Positions 50,798 to 59,256 of a DNA stretch of 64,000 bases are shown piece after piece. Each line of letters opens with the position of its first letter. Position 1 is the first letter of the stretch. Below the pieces are notes generated by a model. It saw only the letters and a program-made list of their open reading frames with translations, ran no database searches and had not been told where the DNA came from. The position numbers and the translations under genes are program-made. The DNA comes from Bacteroidota bacterium (GTDB taxonomy: Bacteria > Bacteroidota > Bacteroidia > Chitinophagales > Chitinophagaceae), in NCBI GenBank assembly GCA_023437225.1, contig JAEZGS010000020.1, positions 62,001-126,000 of the forward strand, in the 5' to 3' direction.

Positions 50798-51196
50798 ATG
50801 ATACCATTCAACGAACTTAAGCCAGGCGACAGGGTAATGGCGGAATTTGAAGGCCAGCAATGGGAGGGGGTAGTGACAGAACTGAACCGCGAAGACAAAG
50901 AAGTGTGTGTTGAAACAGAGGTGCAGGAATTTTGGTTTACGCCGGAACATTTGTTTCCCATTCCACTGAGTGACGAACAGCTGTTCAAGCTGGGATTTAT
51001 TAAGGAAGTACACGAAAACGGCTCGGCCAAGTACCTGAAAGACTCATTCCGGATTTTAGTGCCAAATACAGGCGATTTTTTCCCCCTGGAAATGTGGTGG
51101 AGGGAAGACCGCAGGTTGCTTGCGGAGCCAATTGGAGTGCATGAACTCCAAAATCACTACTATCAAATGACCAAAGTGGAGCTGAACGCTGTATAA
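50798..51196 (+). CDS. Conserved hypothetical protein
   Basis: A 132-residue soluble protein. The first 60 residues form a small barrel-like domain (FNELKPGDRVMAEFEGQQWEG, an SH3-like start), and the C-terminus has WWREDRRLLAEPIGVHELQNHYYQMT. A similar HELQNLYF.LTGEEL phrase occurs in several Bacteroidota proteins and phage proteins in my memory, but its function is unknown. Located between homogentisate dioxygenase and infA, in front of the ribosomal operon. Upstream is the CAATTCT repeat. Confidence 0.6.
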   Translation: MIPFNELKPGDRVMAEFEGQQWEGVVTELNREDKEVCVETEVQEFWFTPEHLFPIPLSDEQLFKLGFIKEVHENGSAKYLKDSFRILVPNTGDFFPLEMWWREDRRLLAEPIGVHELQNHYYQMTKVELNAV

Positions 51197-51285
51197 TTTT
51201 CCTCAAAAAGCGACATATTTGCAAAAATTACGGGCTGGAAACTTCTAATAGACTAAAAAAGTTTATTATTCTCGCCCGTAAATCC

Positions 51286-51293
51286 TATCTTTG
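51286..51293 (+). promoter_or_regulatory. -7 box TATCTTTG for the ribosomal operon
   Basis: A perfect TAnnTTTG box 17 bases before infA. A second, weaker box CATATTTG lies at 51214-51221. Confidence 0.65.
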
Positions 51294-51310
51294 CGCCTCC
51301 TAAAAAGTGT

Positions 51311-51529
51311 ATGGGTAAACAACCGTTAATCAAACAGGATGGAATTATTCTGGAAGCATTGTCAAACGCAATGTTCAAGGTAAAGCTGGAAAATGGGCAT
51401 GAGATACTTGCTACAATTTCTGGTAAGATGAGAATGAATTACATAAGGATATTACCCGGTGACAAAGTAGGAGTGGAAATGAGCCCTTATGATTTATCGA
51501 GAGGCAGAATTATTTTCAGGTATAAATAA
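51311..51529 (+). CDS. infA: Translation initiation factor IF-1
   Basis: A 72-residue S1-fold protein that binds the ribosomal A site during initiation: GIILEALSNAMFKVKLENGH, GKMRMNYIRILPGDKV and DLSRGRIIFRYK, standard IF-1 blocks and length. First gene of the alpha-type ribosomal operon here. Confidence 0.98.
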   Translation: MGKQPLIKQDGIILEALSNAMFKVKLENGHEILATISGKMRMNYIRILPGDKVGVEMSPYDLSRGRIIFRYK

Positions 51530-51570
51530 AAAGCGTTTCGCGATTTGAACGGCGAAGCACCATTACAATT

Positions 51571-51687
51571 ATGAAAGTTAGAGCATCCATCAAAAAAAGA
51601 AGTGCGGACTGCAAGATCGTTCGCCGCAAAGGGAAGTTGTACGTCATTAACAAGAAGAATCCCCGCTTTAAGCAAAGACAGGGATAA
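51571..51687 (+). CDS. rpmJ: 50S ribosomal protein L36
   Basis: A 38-residue protein, MKVRASIKKRSADCKIVRRK at its start, ending NKKNPRFKQRQG. Too short to be listed as a long open frame but clear. It keeps a single Cys, so the zinc ribbon of other L36 proteins is absent, as in most Bacteroidota. Confidence 0.96.
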   Translation: MKVRASIKKRSADCKIVRRKGKLYVINKKNPRFKQRQG

Positions 51688-51729
51688 TTTCTTTACCTAA
51701 TTAAGTAATAAAACAATAACCAATTCAGT

Positions 51730-52110
51730 ATGGCACGTATTGCCGGAGTAGACTTACCAAAAAACAAAAGAGGCGAGATCGGTCTGACCTACATCTACGG
51801 GATCGGTCGTTCAACTGCCCAGTACATTCTCGAGAAGGCTGGGATCGTTTACGACAAGAAAGTTCATGAGTGGGATGACAACGAATTGAATGCGATTCGT
51901 AACATCATCACTACTGAATTCAAAGTAGAAGGACAGCTTCGTTCTGAAGTTCAGATGAGCATCAAGCGTTTGCTTGACATCGCCTGCTACCGTGGTCTCC
52001 GTCACCGTAAAGGATTGCCGGTTCGTGGTCAGCGTACGCGCACCAACAGCCGCACCCGTAAAGGTAAGCGTAAGACAGTTGCTGGTAAGAAGAAAGCAAC
52101 CAAGAAGTAG
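51730..52110 (+). CDS. rpsM: 30S ribosomal protein S13
   Basis: 126 residues, beginning MARIAGVDLPKNKRGEIGLT, with YIYGIGRSTAQ and the C-terminal GLPVRGQRTRTNSRTRKGKR that contacts tRNA. Standard length. Confidence 0.98.
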   Translation: MARIAGVDLPKNKRGEIGLTYIYGIGRSTAQYILEKAGIVYDKKVHEWDDNELNAIRNIITTEFKVEGQLRSEVQMSIKRLLDIACYRGLRHRKGLPVRGQRTRTNSRTRKGKRKTVAGKKKATKK

Positions 52111-52210
52111 TAATTAGGACCGCGCCAGATCTCCGGAAAGGAAGTAGGGCGGCCGACCGGGAACACCGGATTTATTAATCGTTCATTGATTACCTCCAAC
52201 AGTAATTATC

Positions 52211-52612
52211 ATGGCAAAAGCACAAGCAAGCGCAAAAGCCGCTGCAAAGAAAAGGATCGTTAAGGTAGATGCGGCAGGTGATGCGCACATCAACGCAAGT
52301 TTCAACAATCTCATCATCAGTATTACCAATAAGTCGGGCCAGGTTATTTCCTGGAGTTCCGCAGGTAAGATGGGTTTCAAGGGTTCAAAGAAAAACACTC
52401 CATATGCTGCGCAAATGGCTGCTTCTGATGCTGCGAAAGTAGCATTCGATGCAGGTGTGAAGAAAGTGGATGTTTATGTAAAAGGCCCTGGAGCCGGTCG
52501 CGAAAGCGCTATTCGTGCACTGAATAATTCAGGAATCGAAGTGGTGATGATCAAAGATATCACTCCTCTTCCACACAACGGATGTCGTCCGCCGAAGAAG
52601 AGAAGAGTATAA
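52211..52612 (+). CDS. rpsK: 30S ribosomal protein S11
   Basis: 133 residues; HINASFNNLIISITN, SSAGKMGFKGSKKNTPYAAQ and GCRPPKKRRV at the end. A 100-base spacer with a GC-rich island separates it from rpsM. Confidence 0.98.
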   Translation: MAKAQASAKAAAKKRIVKVDAAGDAHINASFNNLIISITNKSGQVISWSSAGKMGFKGSKKNTPYAAQMAASDAAKVAFDAGVKKVDVYVKGPGAGRESAIRALNNSGIEVVMIKDITPLPHNGCRPPKKRRV

Positions 52613-52614
52613 TT

Positions 52615-52692
52615 AATATGCTAATGTGCTAATATGCTAGTGTGCTAATTGAAAGCCATTAGCATATTAGCACATTGGCACATTAGCATATT
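52615..52692. repeat. 8-base-period inverted repeat between rpsK and rpsD
   Basis: Left arm 52615-52649 is four octamers of GCTAATAT/GCTAATGT type; right arm 52658-52692 is its reverse complement with 4 mismatches in 35. The loop is 8 bases. It could pair strongly in RNA and slow or end transcription inside the operon. Confidence 0.8.
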
Positions 52693-52767
52693 GAAAAGGA
52701 TGGTCGATTGATTTTTACGATTTTTAATGATCGCCCATCATAACCCAAAAAATCACAACAAACAATT

Positions 52768-53373
52768 ATGGCACGTTACACCGGTCCAAAAACAAGGATC
52801 TCCAGGATTTTTGGTGAGCCGATCCTCGGCAACGGAAAATACCTGAACAAGAACAGCAACCCTCCGGGTATTCATGGTGCACAGCGCAAGCGTAAAACGC
52901 TTGGTGAGTATGCACTTCAATTGAAAGAGAAGCAAAAAGCAAAGTACACTTACGGTGTTTTGGAGAAGCAATTCCGCAAAACCTTTGAAGAGGCCGCAAG
53001 GATCAAAGGCGTTACTGGTGAGAACCTCATCAAACTGCTGGAAGCGCGTCTTGATAACACTGTATATCGTCTGGGCATAGCGCCTTCACGTCCTGCAGCA
53101 CGTCAGCTTGTTTCGCACAAGCACGTTACAGTAAATGGTGAAGTGGTAAACATTCCATCATTCCAGGTGAAGCCGGGTGATGTGATCAGTATCAAAGACA
53201 AGGACAGGGAAAATGCGTCTATCACCAGCCAATTCCGCGGTAAGAACCAGAAGTTCAACTGGCTTGATTGGAATGAAGCAGAGATGAAAGGTACTTTCGT
53301 AGCATACCCTGAAAGAGAAAGCGTTCCTGAAAACATTAAGGAGCAACTGATCGTCGAATTGTATTCTAAGTAA
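52768..53373 (+). CDS. rpsD: 30S ribosomal protein S4
   Basis: 201 residues with MARYTGPKTRISRIFGEPIL, the S4 RNA-binding fold (VYRLGIAPSRPAARQLVSHKHVTVNG) and C-terminal helices. It lacks the Cys zinc site of some S4 forms. In other bacteria S4 represses this operon; that is not shown here. Confidence 0.98.
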   Translation: MARYTGPKTRISRIFGEPILGNGKYLNKNSNPPGIHGAQRKRKTLGEYALQLKEKQKAKYTYGVLEKQFRKTFEEAARIKGVTGENLIKLLEARLDNTVYRLGIAPSRPAARQLVSHKHVTVNGEVVNIPSFQVKPGDVISIKDKDRENASITSQFRGKNQKFNWLDWNEAEMKGTFVAYPERESVPENIKEQLIVELYSK

Positions 53374-53460
53374 TCATTCGGTTATTTATATTAGCTTTCC
53401 TTATACATTCACGCATGGAACCAAATGGTTTTGTGCAAAAACAAAAACTGAAATTTAAAT

Positions 53461-54462
53461 ATGGCCATTTTAAATTTCCAAAAACCAGAAAAAATTATCC
53501 TGCAGAAAGCAACTGAGTTTGAAGCTCAGTTTGAATTTCGTCCGTTGGAGCCGGGTTTCGGCGTTACCATTGGAAATGCTTTACGCAGAGTGTTGCTGAG
53601 TTCTTTGGAGGGACATGCTATCATTGGTATTCGCATTGAAGGAGTGGACCACGAGTTCGCAACCATCAAAGGTATCTCTGAAGATGTTCTGGAGATCATC
53701 CTTAACCTTAAACAGGTACGTTTCAAAAAGAAGGTTGATCATGAAGTTGGACAGGAAAAGGTTACTCTTAGCATCAAAAATAAAGGGGAGTTCACTGCAG
53801 GTATGATCGGCGAAGCGACACAAAACTTCGACATCATGAATCCTGAACTCGTTATCTGTACACTGGATCCGTCTGCTAAGCTGGACATTGAGCTGACCGT
53901 GTCAAAAGGTCGCGGATATGTTCCTGCTGAAGATAACAAAGTGAAAGATGCTCCATTCGGGTACATCCCAACAGATGCTATCTTCACGCCGATCAAGAAT
54001 GTAAAATACACGATCGAAAACACACGTGTTGAGCAAAGAACGGACTTCGAAAAGCTGTTAATGGAAGTAAGCACTGATGGTACCATCCATCCTGAAGAAG
54101 CCGTTAAACAGGCAAGCCGCATTCTTATTCAACACCTGATGATCATCACGGATGAGAACATCACTTTCGATAGCAAAGAAGACAAGAAAGAAGATGTTGT
54201 TGATGAGCAGATGCTTCAGTTGCGCAAAGTATTGAAGACACCATTGGAAGATCTCGATCTTTCAGTACGCGCCTTCAACTGCCTGAAAGCTGCTAAGATC
54301 AACTCGCTCAGCGAGCTGGTACAATACGAACAGGAAGACTTAATGAAGTTCCGCAACTTCGGTCAGAAATCACTTTCTGAGATCGAACAGGTGCTGGCTG
54401 AAAGAGGACTTCACTTTGGTATGGACCTGAGCAAACTGGGATTGGATAAAGAAGAACTGTAA
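53461..54462 (+). CDS. rpoA: RNA polymerase alpha subunit
   Basis: 333 residues: N-terminal dimerisation domain with FRPLEPGFGVTIGNALRRVLLSSL, and C-terminal DNA- and activator-binding domain (from about 250) with LSVRAFNCLKAAKINSLSEL and LMKFRNFGQKSLSEIEQVL. Standard length and order. Confidence 0.98.
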   Translation: MAILNFQKPEKIILQKATEFEAQFEFRPLEPGFGVTIGNALRRVLLSSLEGHAIIGIRIEGVDHEFATIKGISEDVLEIILNLKQVRFKKKVDHEVGQEKVTLSIKNKGEFTAGMIGEATQNFDIMNPELVICTLDPSAKLDIELTVSKGRGYVPAEDNKVKDAPFGYIPTDAIFTPIKNVKYTIENTRVEQRTDFEKLLMEVSTDGTIHPEEAVKQASRILIQHLMIITDENITFDSKEDKKEDVVDEQMLQLRKVLKTPLEDLDLSVRAFNCLKAAKINSLSELVQYEQEDLMKFRNFGQKSLSEIEQVLAERGLHFGMDLSKLGLDKEEL

Positions 54463-54471
54463 TTAATATCT

Positions 54472-54507
54472 AAATGTGGAAATATGGAAATGTGAGAATG
54501 CATTTCC
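54472..54507. repeat. 8-base repeat with hairpin between rpoA and rplQ
   Basis: Units AAATGTGG, AAATATGG, AAATGTGA, GAATGCAT; GGAAATG (54486-54492) pairs with CATTTCC (54501-54507) around an 8-base loop. Similar in style to 52615-52692. Confidence 0.65.
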
Positions 54508-54564
54508 TTTTCACAGAAAACCGACTGTAATTCCTGACACGGTACAGTCTTAAAATCAAACGTC

Positions 54565-55101
54565 ATGCGTCACGGAGACAAAATCAACAATCTTGGCCGG
54601 AAGGCACCTCACAGGAGAGCCCTGCTGAATAACCTCGCGAGCCAATTGATCATGCACAAGAGAATTGTAACGACTCTTGCAAAAGCAAAGGCACTGCGTA
54701 CATTCGTTGAGCCGCTTATTACTAAAGGGAAAGAGAACACTACACATCAGCGCAGAATTGTATTCAGTCATCTGCAGGATAAAGAAGCAGTTACTGAACT
54801 TTTCGGACCAATCGCTGAAAAGGTAGGTGGACGACCAGGTGGTTACACCAGGATCATCAAACTCGGAGCTCGTGTTGGTGATAACGCAGAAACCGCAATG
54901 ATCGAATTGGTTGATTTCAATGAGATCTACGGCAAGGGTAAAGGCGAAGCAAAAGAACCAGCTAAGAGAACACGTCGTGGTAGAAGCAAAAAGGCTGCAG
55001 AAGGAACTGCACAACCGGCTGCTGAAAACCAGGCGCCTCAAACCGAAGCTGCTCCAGCTGCACCTGAAACACCGGCAACAGAAGAAAAAGCTGCTGAATA
55101 A
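54565..55101 (+). CDS. rplQ: 50S ribosomal protein L17
   Basis: 178 residues. The first 120 form the normal L17: MRHGDKINNLGRKAPHRRAL, AKAKALRTFVEPLITKGKEN and the Arg-rich end. The last 50 residues are an extra tail, first basic (RTRRGRSKK) then Ala/Glu/Pro-rich, common in Bacteroidota L17 and probably disordered. Confidence 0.97.
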   Translation: MRHGDKINNLGRKAPHRRALLNNLASQLIMHKRIVTTLAKAKALRTFVEPLITKGKENTTHQRRIVFSHLQDKEAVTELFGPIAEKVGGRPGGYTRIIKLGARVGDNAETAMIELVDFNEIYGKGKGEAKEPAKRTRRGRSKKAAEGTAQPAAENQAPQTEAAPAAPETPATEEKAAE

Positions 55102-55127
55102 TTACAAAGCAGTTTCGATATTAGGGA

Positions 55128-55156
55128 AGCGAGTCCATGTGGGCTCGCTTTTTTTT
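55128..55156 (+). terminator. Terminator of the ribosomal operon
   Basis: AGCGAGTCC pairs with GGGCTCGCT (one wobble) around ATGT; eight Ts follow (55149-55156). Confidence 0.9.
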
Positions 55157-55182
55157 ATTACATTCGCAAAATTTTTCGATAC

Positions 55183-56280
55183 ATGAATAAACCTGCGGCG
55201 CCAGCCATTTTACTTCTAGCTGATGGAACTGTTCACTATGGTAAGGCTTTCGGTAAGAAAGGCACAACCACCGGCGAGATTTGTTTCAACACCGGTATGA
55301 CGGGCTACCAGGAAGTGTTTACTGATCCTAGTTACTACGGGCAGATAGTTGTGATGAACAATGTACACATTGGTAACTACGGTGTGAAGGACGACGAAGT
55401 GGAGTCCGATTCAATCAAGATCAAGGGCCTGATCTGTCGCAATCTCGAGGAGCTTTACAGTCGCAAGATGGCTATCGGCTCTGTAGAGGAGTACCTCGTT
55501 CGAAACAATATCGTTTGTATCGAGGGTGTGGATACCCGGGCGCTGGTTGCGCATATACGTCAGAAAGGAGCGATGAATTGTATCATTTCATCGGAGATAC
55601 TTGACGTGGAAGAACTTAAGAAAGAGTTGGAGAAAACGCCTTCCATGGAAGGATTGGAACTGGCCAGCGTTGTAAGTACCAACGCGGCATATACAAAAGG
55701 CGACGAAGGGTCAGACATCAGGATTGCTGTACTTGACTTCGGTACAAAACAGCATATCATCGATTGCATGGTTGAACGCGGTGCCTATGTAAAAGTTTTT
55801 CCTGCAAAGACAAGTGTAGAAGAACTTAGAGCCTTTGATCCGAAAGGTTACTTTATATCCAATGGTCCGGGAGACCCTGCTTCAATGGATTACGCAATTA
55901 ATACGGTCAAAGAAGTTCTCGACGAAAATAAGCCGACATTCGGCATCTGCCTCGGCCATCAGCTCATTGCCCTGGCCAACGGAATTTCGACATATAAAAT
56001 GCATCATGGTCACAGAGGTTTGAATCACCCGGTTAAAAACCTGATTACCGGCCTTTGCGAAGTGACCACACAAAATCATGGCTTTGGTGTTGACCCCGAA
56101 TCAGTGAAAAAAGCAGAAAATGTTGAGATCACCCACGTGAACCTTAACGATGATTCAATTGAAGGGATCAGGCTGAAAGACAGACCCGCGTTCTCGGTTC
56201 AATATCACCCTGAAAGCACACCAGGCCCGCATGATTCAAGATACCTGTTCGATCAGTTCATAGATATGATGAAAAAGTAA
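55183..56280 (+). CDS. carA: Carbamoyl-phosphate synthase small subunit
   Basis: Glutaminase subunit for pyrimidine and arginine synthesis. 365 residues; N-terminal domain with FNTGMTGYQEVFTDPSYYGQ and GVDTRALVAHIR, amidotransferase domain with ISNGPGDPASM, catalytic Cys in GICLGHQLIAL and VQYHPESTPGPHDSRYLF. carB is not in the window. The TAA stop is the start of a TAATCGG repeat unit. Confidence 0.97.
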   Translation: MNKPAAPAILLLADGTVHYGKAFGKKGTTTGEICFNTGMTGYQEVFTDPSYYGQIVVMNNVHIGNYGVKDDEVESDSIKIKGLICRNLEELYSRKMAIGSVEEYLVRNNIVCIEGVDTRALVAHIRQKGAMNCIISSEILDVEELKKELEKTPSMEGLELASVVSTNAAYTKGDEGSDIRIAVLDFGTKQHIIDCMVERGAYVKVFPAKTSVEELRAFDPKGYFISNGPGDPASMDYAINTVKEVLDENKPTFGICLGHQLIALANGISTYKMHHGHRGLNHPVKNLITGLCEVTTQNHGFGVDPESVKKAENVEITHVNLNDDSIEGIRLKDRPAFSVQYHPESTPGPHDSRYLFDQFIDMMKK

Positions 56281-56322
56281 TCGGTAGTCGGTAATCGGTA
56301 ATCAGGACAAACCTGATTACCG
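56278..56322 (+). repeat. TAATCGG repeat with hairpin after carA
   Basis: Four heptamers (TAATCGG, TAGTCGG, TAATCGG, TAATCAG) from 56278, the first supplying the carA stop codon. CGGTAATCAGG (56296-56306) then pairs perfectly with CCTGATTACCG (56312-56322) around ACAAA. Confidence 0.85.
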
Positions 56323-56333
56323 GTCACCTTCCC

Positions 56334-56395
56334 AATTCTATTTTCTCAATTCCAGATTTTCAATTTTCAATTCTCAATTCTCAATTCTCAATTTG
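56334..56395 (+). repeat. Tandem repeat, 7-base period, AATTCTC units, upstream of aroQ
   Basis: Eight or nine heptamers, imperfect at the left (TTTTCTC, AATTCCA, GATTTTC, AATTTTC) and three exact AATTCTC at the right, ending 6 bases before the aroQ start. Confidence 0.8.
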
Positions 56396-56401
56396 GTATC
56401 C

Positions 56402-56821
56402 ATGCTCCTCGCCATCATCAACGGTCCTAATTTAAACCTGCTGGGCAAGCGGGAGCCTGAGGTTTATGGAAACCTAAGCTTTGAAGACTATCTCACCGAG
56501 CTTCGCAACAAATTCTCAGAAATCGAATTCACTTATTTTCAAAGTAATGTGGAAGGAGAATTGATCAACGCTCTTCAACAGTACGGCTTCAACCATGATG
56601 GCATTATCATCAATCCTGGAGGCTATACACATACCTCAGTCGCAATTGGAGATGCGATTGCTTCCATTAAGGCACCTGTTATAGAGGTTCACATCAGTAA
56701 TGTTCATGCCCGAGAAGAATTCCGTCGCATATCACACGTTTCTGCCAAATGCAAGGGAACCATCAGTGGACTGGGATTGATGGGATACGAGCTTGCAGTA
56801 CGAGCTTTCATCCAACGCTGA
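56402..56821 (+). CDS. aroQ: 3-dehydroquinate dehydratase, type II
   Basis: Third step of the shikimate pathway. 139 residues with IINGPNLNLLGKREPEVYG (catalytic Tyr), NPGGYTHTSVAI, and VHISNVHAREEFR (catalytic His). Start is ATG 56402; a TTG at 56393 in the repeat is less likely. It feeds chorismate to the trp genes in the window. Confidence 0.96.
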   Translation: MLLAIINGPNLNLLGKREPEVYGNLSFEDYLTELRNKFSEIEFTYFQSNVEGELINALQQYGFNHDGIIINPGGYTHTSVAIGDAIASIKAPVIEVHISNVHAREEFRRISHVSAKCKGTISGLGLMGYELAVRAFIQR

Positions 56822-56842
56822 TATATGCGTCTCGCGTGTCCT

Positions 56843-56884
56843 GTATTTCGAATTACGTATTTCGTATTTCGAATTATGTATTTC
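56843..56884 (+). repeat. Tandem repeat, 7-base period, GTATTTC/GAATTAC units
   Basis: Six heptamers (GTATTTC, GAATTAC, GTATTTC, GTATTTC, GAATTAT, GTATTTC) between convergent aroQ and the BNR gene. Confidence 0.88.
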
Positions 56885-56888
56885 ATAC

Positions 56889-59231
56889 TCACTTCAATGC
56901 TTCATGCAAGGCCGCAAGACTAGCAATGTAGAGGCTTCTTCCATGCGTTCCCAACACGATCTCCAGCTCTCTTTCCTGTATGACAATATCGTGAACGGGC
57001 ACTGATTTTGGAAGGCCCGTATTCCAACTCATAAAAGATTTTCCATTATCCGCCGAAACATAAATTCCTCCGTCACTGCCAACATAAAGGATGTTATCCT
57101 TAACCGGATCCTCTGCGATAACATTCAGCGGCTCATCTGGAAGGTCCGCTCCGAGCGACTTCCAGCTGGTTCCATAATCATCACTTACAAATAGGTAGGG
57201 TTTGAAATGATCATTTCTGTAGCCGTTCAAAGCAGCATAAACTCTTCCTTCTTTATACTTGGACGCAACAACCCGACTGACCCACAGATGTTGTGGCAAA
57301 TTCTTGTTGATCGCTGACCAGGTGTAACCACCATCGCGTGTAATGTGAATGTTGCCATCGTCGCTACCCACATAAATGAGACCGAAGCGCAGTGGCGATT
57401 CACTAATCGTAGTAAGTGTACCAAAAGGAACATCGCCGGCTTTACTTCCCTTTGTCAGATCAGCTGATAAGGTAATCATCGTATCACCTTTATTCAATGA
57501 ACGATGGAATTTATTGGAACCATAATAGATCACATCAGGTTGATGTCGGCTCAGGTGGATCGGTGTCTGCCAGTTAAACCTCAGAGAGGGATCCTGCCCC
57601 TTGGATCTCGGCTTTATTGAAGTGCTCTTTCCTCCATCCAGGTTGCGACGATTATAATATCCAAATTGCATACCTGAATAAACTGTTTTATTGTCTCGCG
57701 GATCAACCTGCACCTGCATACCATCTCCGCCACCAATCGATTTAAATCCATAATCACCATCTGCTGTCCAGTCGTTGTTCTCTTTGTGTTTTGATGAACC
57801 ATACCAGGTTCCATTATCCTGTAAACCACCGAAAACATTGTATGGTTTCGCATTGTCGACTGTTATCGCATAAAATTGTCCAACAGGCGGCATATTTGCT
57901 TTGAACCATACGTCGCCATCATCATAAGTAATGTTAACGCCACCGTCATTTCCGTTGATCAGGTGTCCTTCCCGTTTGGGATTGATCCATAAAGCATGAT
58001 GATCCACATGCACATTTGGCCGGTCGATCATTTTGAAATTTTTTCCGCCATCAACAGATGACATAATTTCATAACCCAGTATATAGATCTTGTTTACATC
58101 AGAAGGCGCCGCATATATCTTTCCGAAGTAGTAACCATAAGTGCGAAAGATATTGAGATGTGATTGATGTGTCTTCTTCCAGTTAACACCGGCATCGACA
58201 CTTTTATAAACTTCTGCCCCAACAAGGCGTCGGGCAAATTTTCCGCTTGTTGTGTCGCGCACCGCTGTGTCATCTTCCATCAAATTGTTATCGACAATGG
58301 CATAAATTACGTTGGACTGCTTTGGAGAAATGGCGAGACCGATTCGACCAACATGATTGCCTATAGGAAATCCTGATTCCGGTACACTTAGTTTCTTCCA
58401 GGTTGCGCCGCCATCGGCAGACTTGTAAATAGCACTGGTAATACCGGACTCTTCAAAATCCCACGCTTTCCTCAGTCGATACCAGGCTGCAGCATAGAGC
58501 ACTTGTGGATTCGAGGGGTCAATTTCCATTTCTACTACACCCGTATTTGCATCGATAAACAAACTTTGCTTCCATGTCCTGCCGCCGTCTACCGTTTTGA
58601 ATACTCCACGCTCTTTATTGGAAGAATATAAATGACCCATGGCAGCCACCCAGGCAACGTTGCTATCTGTCGGGTGCAAAAGGATCTTGCCTGTGTGATG
58701 CGATCCAGGTAACCCCAGGTAGATCCAGGTTTTGCCACCGTTAGTCGTTTTGTAAATACCAATACCGGCATATGAAGACCTGCTACTGTTTACTTCGCCA
58801 GTTCCCACCCAGATTATCCGGTTGCTCGTATCTGATGAATGTGTCCAGTCAACAGCGATGTCGCCGATGAAATGAACGTCTTCATTGTCGAACACGGGCC
58901 GGAAACTTTGGCCGTTATTTCTTGTATGCCACAGACCTCCGGTAGCATATGCCGCATAAAACTCGGTTGGGTCAGCAGGATTCACTTCAACATCCACAAC
59001 GCGACCGCTCATGACAGACGGGCCGATGTTGTGAAACGAAACATTTTTTAAACGAGACCGCCCTTCAGCAGCACGTTTCTGATCAAATAGTTTCAATCGG
59101 TCGGCGTCCGGCGTGGGCTGAACCTGCGCGAACAACTGCATGCCCAACAGGAGTAATATTGTTGTGAGTAAGCTTTTGGCAGATCCTAAACAATTCCGCG
59201 GCACATTTGGAGTTAAATTTGTTTGCTTCAT
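56889..59231 (-). CDS. Secreted BNR/VPS10-like propeller protein
   Basis: A 780-residue exported protein (signal hydrophobic segment near KSLLTTILLLLGMQLFAQ) made of many BNR/Asp-box blades of the sortilin or xyloglucanase type: KTTNGGKTW, KTVDGGRTWKQ, KSADGGATWKK, KSVDAGVNWKK, TRDGGYTWS, VSDDYGTSWKS. It is often annotated as glycosyl hydrolase, but no catalytic residues can be assigned and ligand binding or proteolysis by related photosystem-assembly-like proteins is equally possible. The ATG at 59231 is preferred; the frame opens at 59273. Confidence 0.8.
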   Translation of the reverse strand: MKQTNLTPNVPRNCLGSAKSLLTTILLLLGMQLFAQVQPTPDADRLKLFDQKRAAEGRSRLKNVSFHNIGPSVMSGRVVDVEVNPADPTEFYAAYATGGLWHTRNNGQSFRPVFDNEDVHFIGDIAVDWTHSSDTSNRIIWVGTGEVNSSRSSYAGIGIYKTTNGGKTWIYLGLPGSHHTGKILLHPTDSNVAWVAAMGHLYSSNKERGVFKTVDGGRTWKQSLFIDANTGVVEMEIDPSNPQVLYAAAWYRLRKAWDFEESGITSAIYKSADGGATWKKLSVPESGFPIGNHVGRIGLAISPKQSNVIYAIVDNNLMEDDTAVRDTTSGKFARRLVGAEVYKSVDAGVNWKKTHQSHLNIFRTYGYYFGKIYAAPSDVNKIYILGYEIMSSVDGGKNFKMIDRPNVHVDHHALWINPKREGHLINGNDGGVNITYDDGDVWFKANMPPVGQFYAITVDNAKPYNVFGGLQDNGTWYGSSKHKENNDWTADGDYGFKSIGGGDGMQVQVDPRDNKTVYSGMQFGYYNRRNLDGGKSTSIKPRSKGQDPSLRFNWQTPIHLSRHQPDVIYYGSNKFHRSLNKGDTMITLSADLTKGSKAGDVPFGTLTTISESPLRFGLIYVGSDDGNIHITRDGGYTWSAINKNLPQHLWVSRVVASKYKEGRVYAALNGYRNDHFKPYLFVSDDYGTSWKSLGADLPDEPLNVIAEDPVKDNILYVGSDGGIYVSADNGKSFMSWNTGLPKSVPVHDIVIQERELEIVLGTHGRSLYIASLAALHEALK

Positions 59232-59256
59232 AGAGCGATACAAAAAACAGTTAATC

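Noticed and set aside
56393..56401. TTG start for aroQ in the repeat
   Set aside because: ATG at 56402 gives the family N-terminus directly.
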